From assembly GCA_025738555.1 (NCBI GenBank), contig JAOVFP010000005.1:1860001-1924000 (forward strand): 64,000 bases of DNA. Reading direction: 5' to 3'. The translations under genes were made by a program, and so were the position numbers. The notes beneath the pieces were generated by a model that saw only the letters and a list, made by a program, of their open reading frames with translations, did no database searches and was not told the origin of the DNA. Positions within the stretch are counted from its first letter, which is position 1; each line of letters opens with the position of its first letter. Below, one piece after another: positions 47,701 to 64,000 of the stretch. The DNA comes from Cyathus striatus (Eukaryota; Basidiomycota; Agaricomycetes; Agaricales; Nidulariaceae).

Positions 47701-49103
47701 GTGTCATTGTATTCAGGTTTTACTGAAACGCGTGAAGTGCTTCTGCCCTTGGGAGTAGAACTTGTGAATGATGCTAGGCTATTTCGAGCAGACGTTTCGA
47801 GACTTTCGACTCGAAAAGCATTACGGAGCTCTTCCTGTTCTCGTTTTACGGCCGTACTCTTCTTCTTGCTCGGAGCCTGCGGTAGTTGAGTTTCCCCGAT
47901 TACATTTATATGTCACGAAGAAGCCACGTACCTTGGTAGGAGTCGGCGGAAACCCATCGTCCTCCTCCTCTTTAGGAAATCCCCGGTCGAAAAGCCCAAA
48001 AATGCGCGAAGGTATCTTCTTGTCCGAAGCTGGAGGCGTCTGTAGTCCTGTAGAAACTGCAACAGAGGAACGTGATTGTCTAGAACCGATGCTGGATGTC
48101 AATCCGCCTGTAGGCAATGCGATGGTCGGAGCAGGAGTGGGAGGAAAACCATCGCCCTCCTCCTCTTTAGGAAATCCTCGGTCGAAAAGCCCAAAACTGC
48201 GCGAAGATATCTTCTTATCCGATGCTGGAGGGGTCTGCAGTAATGTAGAAACTGCAACAGAGGAACGTGATTGTCTAGAACCGCTGCTGGATGTCAGTCT
48301 GCCTGGAGGCAATGCGATGGTCGAAGCTTCGGCAAACGCTTGTTTAATCGATTCCCTCGTGCTCGCAGTGGCCTGAGTAACCTCTTCTTGCTTAATCAGT
48401 GTTTTCAAGCTCATGCTGCCTCGGGAGGTTCTCTTTGCTGAAGCAGGAAGCGTTTGCAGGCCTGTGTTAGTGGGCGTGGGGGCGATCTTTCGCAAAACCC
48501 TGTTCGAGGACGTGTCGGCGGCATGGGATGCGATTCGAGTGATAGGGGCTTCGTTACGATGACTCAGTGGACGAGGATAACTGAAGCGCGGAGGGGTGGA
48601 GGATGCAGTGAAGTAGTCCTCTGAACTCGCACTGGAATCACTTTCGGACAGAGGAGGAATGTAACCTGATGTCCCATAGCCAAGTGAGCTCAAGGTTCGT
48701 ATGTGGTTGCCGTGCACGCACCTTGCAAACCTGTACCCATGGACGCAAAAGGGTCGACATTACTAGTGGATTTTTTTGCCTTAGACTGGGGTTTGCTACT
48801 CCCGAAAACAGAGCTCCTCTACCCGTAGCATTTCAATGATGTATCAACTTAATCACACTGTGGCACGCACCTTCGATAACCGAGATACCTGCGCGTCGTT
48901 GAATGTGCCCGTGATTTGAAATGGGGTTTCATCTAGCTTTGGTACCAATGATTTAGTACTGGACGTGCGCTGTCATCAAACCGTTAGGTGACCATCTCGT
49001 AGCATGCTCACTGAAGACATACCATGGAACCACTCACCGGGTCCCTCGTGGATCCACGCACTGCCGACTGCCTATCGCTTGTTGCTAGTGGCTCACGGTC
49101 CAT
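44754..49103 (-). CDS. SNF2-family ATPase/helicase, Rad5/Rad16-like
   Basis: A multi-exon DNA-translocase gene. Start: exon 49038-49103 ([18 protein letters not shown]), then 48871-48969 ([20 protein letters not shown]), joined in phase by short introns. A long disordered N-terminus contains a duplicated segment of about 65 residues. Motor motifs: [13 protein letters not shown] (motif I across an intron at about 47094), [24 protein letters not shown] (motif II, DEFH rather than DEAH), [12 protein letters not shown] (III), [31 protein letters not shown] (V), [15 protein letters not shown] (VI). The DPWWNP motif points to the Rad5/Rad16/HLTF branch. I see no RING finger. The gene ends KARK, stop at 44754-44756. 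Such proteins act on chromatin or stalled forks in the nucleus; the precise role is not deducible. Confidence 0.85.
47941..48333 (-). repeat. ~195-bp coding tandem duplication in the SNF2 gene
   Basis: Two copies of a 65-residue unit encode TIALPxGxLTSSxGSRQSRS, [17 protein letters not shown] and [20 protein letters not shown]. The copies start near 47941 and 48136 and differ at only a few residues, which suggests recent duplication within a disordered region. Confidence 0.9.
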
Positions 49104-50359
49104 CTTGTCGTCGAGTTTCTACCTTAAACTCGAGCACCACACCAGCCACACAGAGCCTCACAAGAGATGGAAGCAATTAAGAGAGCAACAAGATAGACAG
49201 GCCAAAGACAACCAAGTACTATCCGTTTTATCGCTGCCTTATTTATCTCCGCTTTATTCTCGACCTAATTAGACTGGCCTAGGAAGAAACAAAGGCGATT
49301 GTTATGACTCTGGTTTCCATGCGCTATCTGCCATGCCTCATCGGACATGAGGCAGAAAGGAGTATTTGCTTGATTAAATCGTCTTTATTATAAAAGTGGA
49401 TGCTTTAATTCAAGTTGTTGTGTTGTTGACATGACTACTACCGTGGCATTCGGTCGTTTGGTCGTTATTCGACAACAATGCCGACTATTACTTATATCCT
49501 GAATGTTCTATTGCTAAAGGATGGTAATAGTAAGTATGAGAGCTATAAATATGTGGGCCTGAAGGCTCGAACCCAAACTTTGGGTTTGTACTAACATTCT
49601 CGAGTTTCAATTGCGGCTTACACCCAATTCAAGCGTTATTTGCATTTGAAAGTCGTTGTACCTTTCATTCATTCATAAAGTCATGGCATCCCGTGCCCGG
49701 TGCTGAATAAATAATTTAACTGGGCAATGGAGGTTAGGTGAAGAACCAAGGACTGAGAAAGCAGCGTCGGACAGCGGTGAGCGTAACAAAGACAATTTAC
49801 AAAGCAAAGCTTGAGCTTGATCCCGAACCGCCATCATCACAGGATCTCCGCTCTTCCTCGCTTCATTTCTACAACCTCTCAGCCCATTATCAAGCTCAAA
49901 TCTTAGGGTTATGTTACGAACGGATGGGCCTATAACGAAAGAGGTGCTTGGGAAACGAGCTCTTTGTAGAAAAAAGGTGGATATTGGAGAGTAAAAACAT
50001 GCGAGGAGATATGACCTTCCATGGTGCGTCGTATGTTGTTCAGTATGTTGCCGAATGTGCTGAAGATATACAACCTGGCAGTCCCTTTATCATGGCTTGT
50101 TATTCGATTGGATTTATTCCTTAGTTGCAACCAAGATTTTTGGACTGTACAATCTGCAGAAACCTTCTATCGACAGCTACTCTTGGCCAAACGATCACAC
50201 GTATCAACGACTTGGAGGTCTCTACTAGATCGCTCGCCCCATCGAGAGACTAGCACTGCGAGTTGGGGTAGGCAAGTCCTAGACAAGATGTTGAAACGGC
50301 TCATTCTGCGACTAGCCTCCTTGGATTACTGCCTTGGCTTCAGAAACTTCAGAAATCTT
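49104..50359. other. Intergenic upstream of the SNF2 gene
   Basis: No gene recognised. ORFs at 49738-49935 and 50021-50440 (plus strand) lack domains, and the latter overlaps a better-supported minus-strand ORF. Confidence 0.4.
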
Positions 50360-50659
50360 CTATCGAGAACAAATCTCCACCGCTTTGACACGATAGATAT
50401 TGTAAATCTCCATTGCAACCTTCCTAGCACCGTCATTTAGGACACTCGAGATCGGAATTGTTGAATCCGGGACGGGCGCTAATTCAAACATTCCTTCAAT
50501 GTAGTATTGAAGACAAGGCCTTGCGCGTATCACTACAAAACACTCGGTACATGGAGGGTCCCTCTCTCCGCATCTTTTGCACTTACGCTGTCTTGGATGG
50601 CATCTCTTGTCAACGAGAAAACTTTTTTTTTCATGTTCTGTGACTGTGACATCTGTCAC
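50360..50659 (-). CDS. Small cysteine-containing protein, paralogue 1
   Basis: Reads MTDVTVTEHEKKSFLVDKRC then RQRKCKRCGERDPPCTECF, CFVVIRARPCLQYYIEG and FELAPVPDSTIPISSVLNDG. The block CFVVIRARP...LAPVPDST has a reading-frame-conserving counterpart 1.35 kb upstream (CFVEISTKV...LAPVPNST). The Cys-rich centre may alternatively be an intron (GTAAGTGC at about 50583, acceptor about 50540). No known family. Sequence conservation between the two copies is the main reason to call it coding. Confidence 0.4.
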   Translation of the reverse strand: MTDVTVTEHEKKSFLVDKRCHPRQRKCKRCGERDPPCTECFVVIRARPCLQYYIEGMFELAPVPDSTIPISSVLNDGARKVAMEIYNIYRVKAVEICSR

Positions 50660-50837
50660 ACTGTCTGTACATAGTTAGCATGCTCCTCAAGTGCTCCTCG
50701 TCTTGTGGTTCTCTTCGGACGTTCTGTAGAAAGCCGGGCGATACTTATAAAAGAAAAAGATATCATTCAAAATACAAGCAGCCCTCCCCGTTATGCATAT
50801 ATAATATCTGGCCGTTAACTATTGCCCTACACGCCCA

Positions 50838-50966
50838 ACCTCAGTTAGGCCCTGACCGACTTCTCGGAGTAAGGCGGTGGGGTGGCATCCTCCGCACTGG
50901 CAGACACATCGCCGCTCTGAGGTGTAGTAGTACTACCAGCTTCTTCGTCGACGACCATGGACTCAA
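50838..50966 (-). CDS. Possible C-terminal exon with TPQ tail
   Basis: The frame MVESMVVDEEAGSTTTPQSG then DVSASAEDATPPPYSEKSVRA ends in TAA at 50838-50840. A similar tail (TATPQSLMSSVVEKSETPL) occurs at 52135-52212, and ATPQ motifs recur in the acidic protein at 52543-53410. The upstream exon was not resolved; an ORF at 50963-51358 could belong to it. Confidence 0.3.
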
Positions 50967-51716
50967 CCATCACCATCATGACAGGACTGCATAGCGCATA
51001 ATAAAGCTTTGCTGCAGGCATATCCTCTTGAAATTCTGAATCTTAAGCTCAAGACGAAGATGTCACTAGTTGCAAGGAATTTGAACATGGTGAGACTCAG
51101 AGAGCTTAGTGGATGGCTTGCTGGGTAACCGTTACCGAGAATCGGGATACTAGATGTCTTGCAAACGCTGGTTCTTCGAGTTTTAGGATGCGACAACCAC
51201 TCTTTTTTGTGGTCTGGGGAGTATATGCTGCGATTGGGTTGGAGAAGTACTTGGGCAGCGGCGAGAGGAGCTAAACCCTTTAGTAAGTACAAGCTACTTA
51301 TGTTATTCTCAACTGGTATCTGTTCTAACTGTCCACACCAGAGCTCAAGCGCCCACATATCACAGTTATAACTTCAACTTATACCATAGAGAGAATTTAT
51401 GTCAAGCTCGAGTCAAGCTGCAACCCTGCGCGTCAACATTGAACACTGAGCATGCTCGTTCAATGGCACCTCCCTGAACTCCTACTTTGGTCACAGAAAC
51501 ATCCTATCTATGATGGTTGTTCCCATTCCACTGGGCGCACACTCTGTGCGTCAATGGAGCATCAAGATTATCTAGCACTGCGTATTGGTTGCACGTTGGC
51601 GCCTCCTTGAACTCCTGCTTGGTTATAAACATCCTATCGACGAAGAATGACTACCGCGCGGTCTCACGAAGACCTGAATACTCACCTAGCTGCTTCACGA
51701 CTTACCTGTGAACCTT

Positions 51717-52081
51717 TTAGTACTGTGTTTTGGTGCAGTCTGTTGAATTCGGGACGGGCGCTAAATTATCCATTTCTTCAGTCCAACTTTTCAGATGAAC
51801 CTTTGTGCTTATTTCGACGAAACAATCTGGGGCACCGAGATATTCACTACCTGAAACTTACTTACCATCCCTGTCTTAGGTGGCTTCTCGCCGGCGAGGA
51901 AGGTTTTCTTTGTTTCTTCTTCATAGTATGTGACTGTGACATCTTTATCACGTGATAACGTCACGTGGTCTGTGTGTGTACGTCTTACAACTCTCTTGTA
52001 CTTGCAGTTTGAACAAAAAGCAAAAGATATCATAAAAATACTCTCTATCATATATAAATTATAATGACTGATCGTTGACAA
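51717..52081 (-). pseudogene. Paralogue 2 of the small protein, frame disturbed
   Basis: VTVTYYEEETKKTFLAGEKP at about 51930 and, after a candidate intron (GTAAGTAAG...CCCCAG), CFVEISTKVHLKSWTEEMDN then LAPVPNSTDCTKTQY, stop. Both halves align with paralogue 1. The apparent splice phases do not join the two halves in frame, so the copy is probably decayed or spliced at sites I did not find. Confidence 0.4.
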
Positions 52082-52134
52082 ATTTCTTGCAAGCCCAACA
52101 AGTGTCCCTAGAAAGACGACGGAACACTGTAGAT

Positions 52135-52212
52135 CTACAGTGGGGTCTCAGATTTCTCAACCACGCTGGACATTAGGCTCTGAGGTGTAGCGGTGGCGGC
52201 GGCGGTAGTAGT
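52135..52212 (-). pseudogene. Repeated TPQ-type tail, copy 2
   Basis: Reads STTTAAATATPQS, LMSSVVEKSETPL, stop. It matches the tail at 50838-50966. Its distance to the VTVT block (about 190 bp) equals that in copy 1, so tail plus body duplicated as one unit. Confidence 0.35.
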
Positions 52213-52542
52213 ACAGATTTAATTGTCAATTGTAGACAGTCTACTTTGTGGGTCATTGTTTTTTATCCCAAGGACGAATTTAACTTCTAATCAGCATTCT
52301 TACCTGGGAACTTATAAGAGTCGGCAATATTGGGAAGTGATTTTCACGCTGTGTTTGGTGAGTTATCGTTGGGGATATAATCTCTCTGTATATCATGGAA
52401 TGTTCCACCGCTGATAATGACTTCTGAAGCGTTTGAAAGTATGATATGGTTAAGTCAAGGGGTATAATTTGGGTGCGGTGTCACTGCAGGGAAGTAAATA
52501 AAAGATTGGCATAGGATTTAATTCAAAGTACAAAATCTCTCT

Positions 52543-53410
52543 CTACTCAAGTACACTAGTATCCTTTTGGGTCTTAACATGCAAACCCAATATCTTATAC
52601 AGACCCTTCTTAATCTTCCCAAGACGGAGTTTCGTATAAATACGACGGAAAATCCGAGACGAAATCTTCAAGGACACGGATACGGAGTCCAAATCGACAG
52701 ATAAAGTGCTATTACTGTCTGCAGTTTCGTCCGTCATCGTTGAGTTGGCTTCTTCATCTTCATCATCCTCTTCATCGGCTGCAGTTTCATCCTCGTCCTC
52801 ACGTGTGGTGGCTGAGCCTGTTTGAACTGATACATCATCTTGTTCCTCTTCCTCGTCTTCATCAGCTGATTCGTCGGTTGCAAGTTCATCGGAGTCATTC
52901 TCCATCCCCGCATCCACCTCGATCCGAGGTGTAGCAAAACTAGCTCCCTTTTTAGATGCTCTATAGGTCGTCGACGAATTACGCTTCCTCCTACTCTCCT
53001 TCCTCTCCTGGGTCTGAGGTGTAGCAACAATGCCGGCTGGATCACAGGTTATACGTTTGTTTTCGGGGTTCTGGATCTGAGGCTTAGTGGCAACACCAGC
53101 TAGATTGGCAATTATAGGTTCATGCTCAGAGACCTCCTCAATCTGAGGCATACTACTAGCACTAGTATCTCCTAATTGACACATGGTTGAGCCGCAGAAA
53201 AGACAATGATCAACAGCTTATACTTTCGGAGATGCAATACTTGTCATTAATGACAGTGGAGTCTAAGGTATCGCTATTCGTGTTGTACGAACCGTGGTTG
53301 TTGGTGCTTCTCCAAGTCGAGCGATCATCGTAGAAATAGTCTCCCTGAATGTTCTGGAAACTTGGGGATCCAGTGATTGAGACTCCTGAGGCGTTCTTAA
53401 AGAATGACAT
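52543..53410 (-). CDS. Acidic protein with the N-terminal motif seen on NACHT genes
   Basis: Two exons joined by a 50-nt intron (GTATAAGC...AATTAG, about 53189-53238). The first encodes SFFKNASGVSITGSPSFQNI, QGDYFYDD and an N/S-rich run. The second encodes several variants of a VATPQ / VATKPQ motif, then a very acidic block (ADEDEEEEQDD, DEEDDEDEEANST), and ends in a basic segment (RIFRRIYTKLRLGKIKKGLY). The opening FKNASGVSITGS...FQNIQGD resembles FSNAHNVNVQNSTLNNVTGN at the start of the NACHT gene at 63.6 kb. No enzymatic domain is present. A partner or decoy of an NLR-like protein is possible but only inferred. Confidence 0.6.
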
Positions 53411-54373
53411 GCAAATAAATGGTTTGGTGAAGAAAATGAGAGAGTATGTATGGCTGTGACAGCTGTTTAAAGTTTCAAAAGGTGTTTGATTGCATTAGTT
53501 CGAAAATCGCAAAGTTCTTAAATACCACTCTGTTACCCATAGCACGTATGTAAAGTACTGTGGGCGTTCAAATCACCGCAGATGTAGCGGAGTAAAGAAC
53601 AAAGTACTGTGGGTGCATGCAGGACACCGCACACTTGCCGCACACGGTCATCATTTCAATCATAACTGATACCAATGAGCTCGTAGTAACCCGGCGGATT
53701 TAAGTCGTTACTAGTGGCTTGTCTAGAAATGGTACAATAAAAACAAAAGTAACATGAGTCAGGAGGCCGTTCAAGTGTGGTTATTTTCGTTGACTTTTTA
53801 GCGGACTCCGAAGATGTAGTAGCCAACGGAGGCACCAGGCGGCCCTGTATTAGACCTACTACTTAAACTCCTTGTCCGCGTTTCTGTGACAAGTAATTAT
53901 CTCAAGTAGACCGGAATGTAGTACTACGCACCTTCCCTGAACTTACACTGGAGGTGTTTGAGTGGGATATTTTTGTGTGCAAATCTTTGGGATAGATGTC
54001 GGGCTGATTTCGAGAACTATCCTAAAAAATAATGATCCTGTGTCAGTAATACAAAGAAATCCAGAGGAAATCTTACCGTAGTTTTTCAAACGTAATTACA
54101 GTAAACCTAGTGCAAACCTAGTATTTTATTGAAATATCATGAATTACTAACTTTGCATTTTCTGGCATCTGTTTCAAAGCAAAGTTCGAAAGGTGTCGAG
54201 TTGCCGGCGAGGGCAGAGCGGAGGCACGGCCGCAATAAGTATTTAGGATTGACGCCTAATTGGCGCCCATCCGGCACCAAACGAAAATGACAAACGCCAG
54301 ACGCGTCTCGTCACACCCTAACACCGTCACATCGTCACACCTCTTGTTCACCAACCACCGCATACCGTACACC
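53411..54373. other. Intergenic between divergent genes
   Basis: Shared upstream region of the acidic-protein gene and the ISWI gene. An imperfect direct repeat (AAAGTACTGTGGGYG, at about 53552 and 53600) is visible. TTGGCGCCCA near 54257 resembles a retroelement primer site but has no LTR beside it. Confidence 0.45.
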
Positions 54374-59604
<5,231 letters not shown>

Positions 59605-60362
59605 ACGATCTTTTTGGCTTGTTACTTTTGTTTTTATTGTACCGTTTTTTAGATATGCTACTACTTATTTCCGGGTTACTACGCCTCCGTTTGTATCAGT
59701 TATAATTGAAATGATTACTGTGTGTCGTGCTTTGCGTGCACCCACAGTACTTTTCTTACTGTGCTATGAGTGACGGACTCGGAGTGGTATTTACAGAGCG
59801 GGTGAGAGTGTTGTACAGCGCCCGCTTTCAAAGCACTGGGTAGCAAAGACCACCGTGTATTTTGACAAGTATACAATCTCATTCAGAATGTCAGAAAAGG
59901 AGTATCAAATAGACCACCAGCAAGCTTTTCACAATATAGGACATGAGAATGACGATGTTACTTGCTAAAAGGAATATAAAAAATCAGATACAAGCCCCGG
60001 AATACAAAATTTTAGACATTTCTACGTTCTTAAATTCTTCGCACCTTTAACTCACTCCAACCTTGCTCCAACCTACCGTGTATTTCTATTCTTCAAGCTT
60101 AACCAGCTAGTTCGAATATCAGAAACTTCAGAGGTGTCCGCGTCCGTGAGATTTCGTGAGATTTTGTCGACGTTCCGTCGTTTTTATACGAGACCACGGT
60201 TCGGACGTATTAAGAGTCTCCGTAGGATTTTGGGCTTGTTGCTTGTTGATCAAGAGTCGACAAAGTACGGCGTACACACTTGGTACGCACGTAGAGAGAG
60301 TTTTGTGCTTTGATTTATATTCCAGAACCAATCCAGAACATAGAATCACGCCACACGGTCAG
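59605..60362. other. Intergenic downstream of ISWI
   Basis: 3' flank of ISWI and AT-rich DNA. No gene recognised; ORFs at 60128-60464 overlap on both strands and lack domains. Confidence 0.4.
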
Positions 60363-60543
60363 TGTGACCGTGACAACCGGTCACTCAACACATCGAAGAA
60401 CAAAAAATGTTTCCTTGCAGAGAGGGCCCACCAAAGACACGAACGGTATAAAAGACGTGCATAATAACAGTCTACTTGTGAGCCGCGTTTCATTAGAGTA
60501 TTTGTAGAGGATTCGCCTTGGAAGTCGTGTTGAAGGAAGTACA
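60363..60543 (+). mobile_element. Candidate LTR (about 181 bp) with adjacent primer-site-like sequence
   Basis: Starts TGTGACCGTGACAACC, contains a TATA box (GGTATAAAAGAC at about 60444) and ends GAAGGAAGTACA, that is TG...CA. It is followed by AATTGGTGCCCAATCCG, which resembles a tRNA primer site. No gag/pol ORF and no second LTR were found, so it would be a truncated element. Confidence 0.35.
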
Positions 60544-62397
60544 AATTGGTGCCCAATCCGAAATGAGTAGAATCGGTAACAATGTCCCCTGTGTTTGTGC
60601 AGAATTGCGGTGCTAGGATGAAGCAGTGTGCAAGTAGTGTGAACTGCGATATAGTTCGCGAGTTATGTCCTCGAAGGTAGGTGGCTTACAACTGCATCTC
60701 GTACTAATCCTAGTCCCTTGGTTCGTGGAAGATGGACAGCACAGATCCGGGCGTGTTCCGTTTAGAGAAGCGTCGTCAGTCTTGCAAAGAAACGGTAACT
60801 AAAAACCACAAGAAAGTAGTATGACGTGAGAGAGACAAGAAGACCAGTTAAAAACGGAGTACAGCCGTTGCCTCGTCGAGTCTCCCAGGTCTGGGTGGAA
60901 GTCAAAGTAGTCATCTGCACTCCCGAGCCAATCCTGGTCATTCAGCTAGCTGACTTATTCACTAAAATCTCCTCAAGCAAAGGCTACCTCATACATGTCG
61001 CGCATTCGAACGCGGCCAAGCCGTTCTGATAACAGCTAAGGGAGATTGAGAATCTCGAAGCAGGTCCTCACGATGACTGAGGGATGTGTGGATTGGGTGA
61101 GAATGTGGAGGACGGTTCGTCTTTCCATGACTGGTTATATTTCCGGCTGATACCTGGAAAGTCTGGGAGAAAGCTAGTACTGCTTCAGTACATCGCGGAA
61201 CAGAAGGGAAGAGTAAGCTAACCTTAAGCACAGCTCGCTACTCCACGTCATCGACCGCCGCTCTTTCTTTACTGCTCAATCTCTCCCCGGCTACTCCAGC
61301 GCGTCCAATTACAAGTTGACCATCTCCTCCCTCTTGACGACTTCGAAAGCCATATAACTCCCCGCTTCAAATCAATTCACATCTTCCACGCGTTTGCACA
61401 GCTGCTCATAATGGAGGTAGAGAGCAGAGGAGAGGCATTTCAAGAACTGCACAAGACGGTTGGTTACGAATAGAGACCATGAATGGTGGGGAAAGATAAA
61501 AGAAACGGAGCCTGTGCATACTATGCTCCTTGTTCTCGCGCTACTTCAGCTTCAGCGGTTGCATAAATGTTTCATGCTCCAGCGACGACAGATTACGGCG
61601 GAAATGAGGCAGTTATGTGTTCACCCAGTAGCCCGCGGCACTTCGAGAGTCAGAGAAAGGGTACAGCGCTGAGGGATAGACGTCAGACGGCTGGGATGCG
61701 TATTGCGTTTGACATGGCAGTGAAAGCACTAGAAGGATATGAGCCCAAAAGCACGGTAGGGTGAATCTATTAGTGTCAGTACGATATAAAAGTAGAAGCA
61801 CATGGTAGATAACACACCCTTGAAAGTGGAACGTTAAACGTTGACGTTGAAGAGCACCAGTTAGAGTCATACAATAACAACATCAAGTAGAGTTCTCGAC
61901 AAAGATACCGGAGAGTTGGCGGAGAGTCGAGACCGGGTCCTAGGCCTCACCTCGTGAGCAGTCATGCATTTATGATTATGTAAATTTCCCGCTGGATATT
62001 CGTGTCGCGCTCTATACAGGTACTTGCTCTGTAGCGCAGCGATGGCGCTCCTATTTCCGATGTCACTATCAGGCTTCAGCTATAAATATGTACAAGATTG
62101 ACAAGCTGAAGCACGAGGTTCAAGGAAGGCGTCGATAAGGTGGACATTCGCACACTGCAATGAAAGCCATGAGTAAATCGATCACATGCCATAAGTATAG
62201 ATTCACATTCCCATCGAGAACAGCACGCCTATTACTTGTTCTCAGTTCCTTGGTTTGTTCCTTCAATAAGTGACAATAACCCAAACTCTCCAGTCTTCAA
62301 GCAAGCGTTTTCTCTGCTTTTGTATTCCTCTCGACTTACATTTTCAAAAGGAGTGTGTTCGATCATGCTGGATGAACATCTACGTTGCATATACTGT
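60544..62397. other. Intergenic, no gene recognised
   Basis: Scattered short ORFs on both strands (61460-61672, 61567-61764, 61613-61870) overlap each other and show no domain or splice context. Confidence 0.4.
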
Positions 62398-62712
62398 ATT
62401 AATCAAATCAATTCGTCACCCCTCTGAGTGCGTGACACACCGAACCATCAAATCAGTTCGTCACTTTGGTAGATCCTGCGTGACGCACCAAAATTTTTTG
62501 TCACTTTCACTACTTCAACTAGCAAAAGAAAAAATTTTAGGTTAATTTAAGCCCAAATAGCAAGTTTGACCACTGCAAGAAAAAAATTCGAACCTGCAGC
62601 TTTGCGTGACCATTTGAAACCTTCGTCATATTTGAGCGTGACGCGTGACAAGCACCGAATTTCGTCTCGTCAAAAGGGTGCGTGACGCGTGACAGACGAA
62701 TTGATCTGATTG
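62398..62712. mobile_element. Candidate 315-bp MITE
   Basis: Ends are inverted repeats: TAATCAAATCAATTCGTC (62400-62417) and the complement of GACGAATTGATCTGATTG (62695-62712). GCGTGAC motifs lie in both halves (GCGTGACGCACC near 62480; GCGTGACGCGTGACAG near 62690). The interior is AT-rich and non-coding. Confidence 0.55.
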
Positions 62713-63594
62713 TTACAGTATGACACCAACTTACAGTGGCTTTATGTCGAATCTATGACATTGGATACTAAGCTCTAGCAAGCGCCCCATGCATCATTGC
62801 GGCTGTACTGACCTGTTAATAGGCCAAAACATCAGCTTTGTCGAGATCGATTGCGAAATTAAAGATGTCTATCACAGATAATCGATAAGTCGCTGAAGAT
62901 TGTCAACTCCAGGCTGAAGACAGAGGGCGACCTTATGCGAATCGAGCCGTATCGTTACTCTGAGTACCCATATCTAATGCATGCTTCGTTCCTGAAATAG
63001 CAACCAGAACACGACCTCACTTCATATAGTACGCACTCCTCATGTCTGCTATATCCGTATACAACATTCTTCACAGTGACCAATAAATACTACGGTACAT
63101 TTCTTGATGGGCTGTTTTCATCCCATAAGGGAGATAGCCTTAATGCCACAGGTCAACCGGAGTCTGGATGGTAGATTAATCACCGCTTCATGTTCTCCTC
63201 GTGACAACCTCGTGATTCATTGTTTCGACTAGGAAGAGTTCTGGTCAGACGTATATGCGATTTAACTTTCTACTTCTGAATGCGCCACACCTGTCGCACA
63301 TTGTCTCCTTGTTCACTGGGAGGGATAGCCGTGTTGAATGCACGATCAGCATGTCTGTTGAGATAATAATAGTACACTCTTATTACACACGTGTAGTTGA
63401 TTAAAAACGCGCTGTCCGATTGCGAAGGAATTGAGGCTGATATGCTTTATATACATGTCCGCGATCAGTGCATGATCTCAGGTATAAAGACAGCGTGCAG
63501 AACTCAAGCGTTTCCTTCCCCCCCACAAGTGAAAACACTGCGAACGTCAAACTTGAACCGACAAACTAATATTCGATAACAACCATTTATACTC
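62713..63594. other. Intergenic and upstream region of the NACHT gene
   Basis: No gene recognised. TTTATATACATG near 63446 is a possible TATA box about 145 nt before the ATG at 63595. Confidence 0.4.
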
Positions 63595-64000
63595 ATGGCT
63601 ACACACCCTTCTAGTGCTCATACGTTTAGCAATGCACACAATGTGAATGTTCAAAACAGTACCTTGAACAACGTTACCGGAAATCAGATTATTAATCAGA
63701 GAGGCACATATGACATCAAAGAAAAACTTAGTCAACTTAAGCCTTTATCTCGTGACAAATTTAATATACCAGGCTGCATGGAAGGAACAAGGAAGATATT
63801 GCTTAATAATATAGATAACTGGCTCAATGATTTCAGTATGTGAAATTTCAATGATTGGCCTATGATACTTATAGCTATTCTCACTATTAGATGCATCAAG
63901 TAATATTTTGTGGATTACTGGATATCCAGGAGCTGGCAAGTCAGCAATTGCCTCTACTTTAGTGTCTAAGCTTTCTGAAACTAAGAGGCTCTGTGGCTTT
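63595..64000 (+). CDS. NACHT-domain (NLR-like) protein, 5' part
   Basis: Exon 1 (63595-63834) encodes HTFSNAHNVNVQNSTLNNVT, GNQIINQRGTYDI, then GCMEGTRKILLNNIDNWLND. A 56-nt intron (GTATGTGA...ACTATTAG) joins in phase to exon 2 (63891 onward): ASSNILWITGYPGAGKSAIA, STLVSKLSETKRLCGF. GYPGAGKS is the Walker A loop, and the preceding GTR-x-(12)-W-x(2)-ND layout is typical of agaricomycete NACHT proteins. In fungi these are STAND NTPases linked to non-self recognition and programmed cell death. The effector and repeat domains lie beyond the window. The short N/S/T-rich N-terminus is a common but poorly understood leader in this group. Confidence 0.85.

Noticed and set aside
50021..50440. 139-aa plus-strand ORF
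   Set aside because: The opposite strand has the reading frame conserved between the two duplicated copies; this ORF has no counterpart.
54250..54270. TTGGCGCCCA as a retroelement primer-binding site
   Set aside because: No LTR end (CA) or TATA-bearing repeat precedes it, and the ISWI gene begins about 110 bp further on.

Overview
This window looks like nuclear DNA from a mushroom-forming basidiomycete (Agaricomycetes). Genes are split by many introns of about 50 nt with GTRNGT donors and CTRAY-like branch sites. The proteins are fungal: ISWI and Rad5/16-like SNF2 ATPases, an F-box protein with a coiled-coil leader, a secreted isochorismatase-like hydrolase and a NACHT protein. I could not name the species. 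All gene models are hand-spliced from the sequence.

Layout. 0-1.6 kb: the broken 5' part of a histidine acid phosphatase (minus strand). 1.6-9.2 kb: gene-poor DNA with small tandem repeats and a decayed DDE transposase. 9.2-31.4 kb: a segmentally duplicated block with three copies of a fused gene (MurNAc-6-phosphate etherase MurQ joined to a BadF/NAGK-type amino-sugar kinase), each behind the same roughly 120-bp upstream block. The copies are separated by AT-rich arrays of a degenerate repeat of about 0.5 kb and by insertions: a 491-bp MITE with a 7-bp target duplication, two other inverted-repeat elements and a foldback hairpin. 30.4-35.2 kb: a small orphan gene, an F-box protein and coiled-coil proteins. 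35.3-37 kb: a worn etherase relic and an array of roughly 170-bp repeats. 37.4-44.4 kb: a secreted beta-helix/GH18-like fusion, a secreted isochorismatase-like hydrolase and small genes. 44.7-49.1 kb: a Rad5/16-like SNF2 ATPase. 50-53.4 kb: duplicated small genes and an acidic protein. 54.4-59.6 kb: an ISWI remodeller. 59.6-63.6 kb: intergenic DNA with a possible LTR and a MITE. The window ends in the 5' part of a NACHT (NLR-like) gene.

Most notable is the triplicated MurQ-kinase fusion. By analogy with bacterial MurK/MurQ, the two domains could convert N-acetylmuramic acid to MurNAc-6-P and then to GlcNAc-6-P plus lactate, a peptidoglycan-salvage route that is bacterial in character. None of the three copies reads cleanly end to end. 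Copy A lacks an internal block, copy B has a 1-nt shift near its 3' end, and copy C has a length change that shifts the frame. The secreted GH18-like fusion a few kb away has lost the catalytic glutamate, so a shared role in binding or processing bacterial or chitin-type glycans is possible but only inferred.
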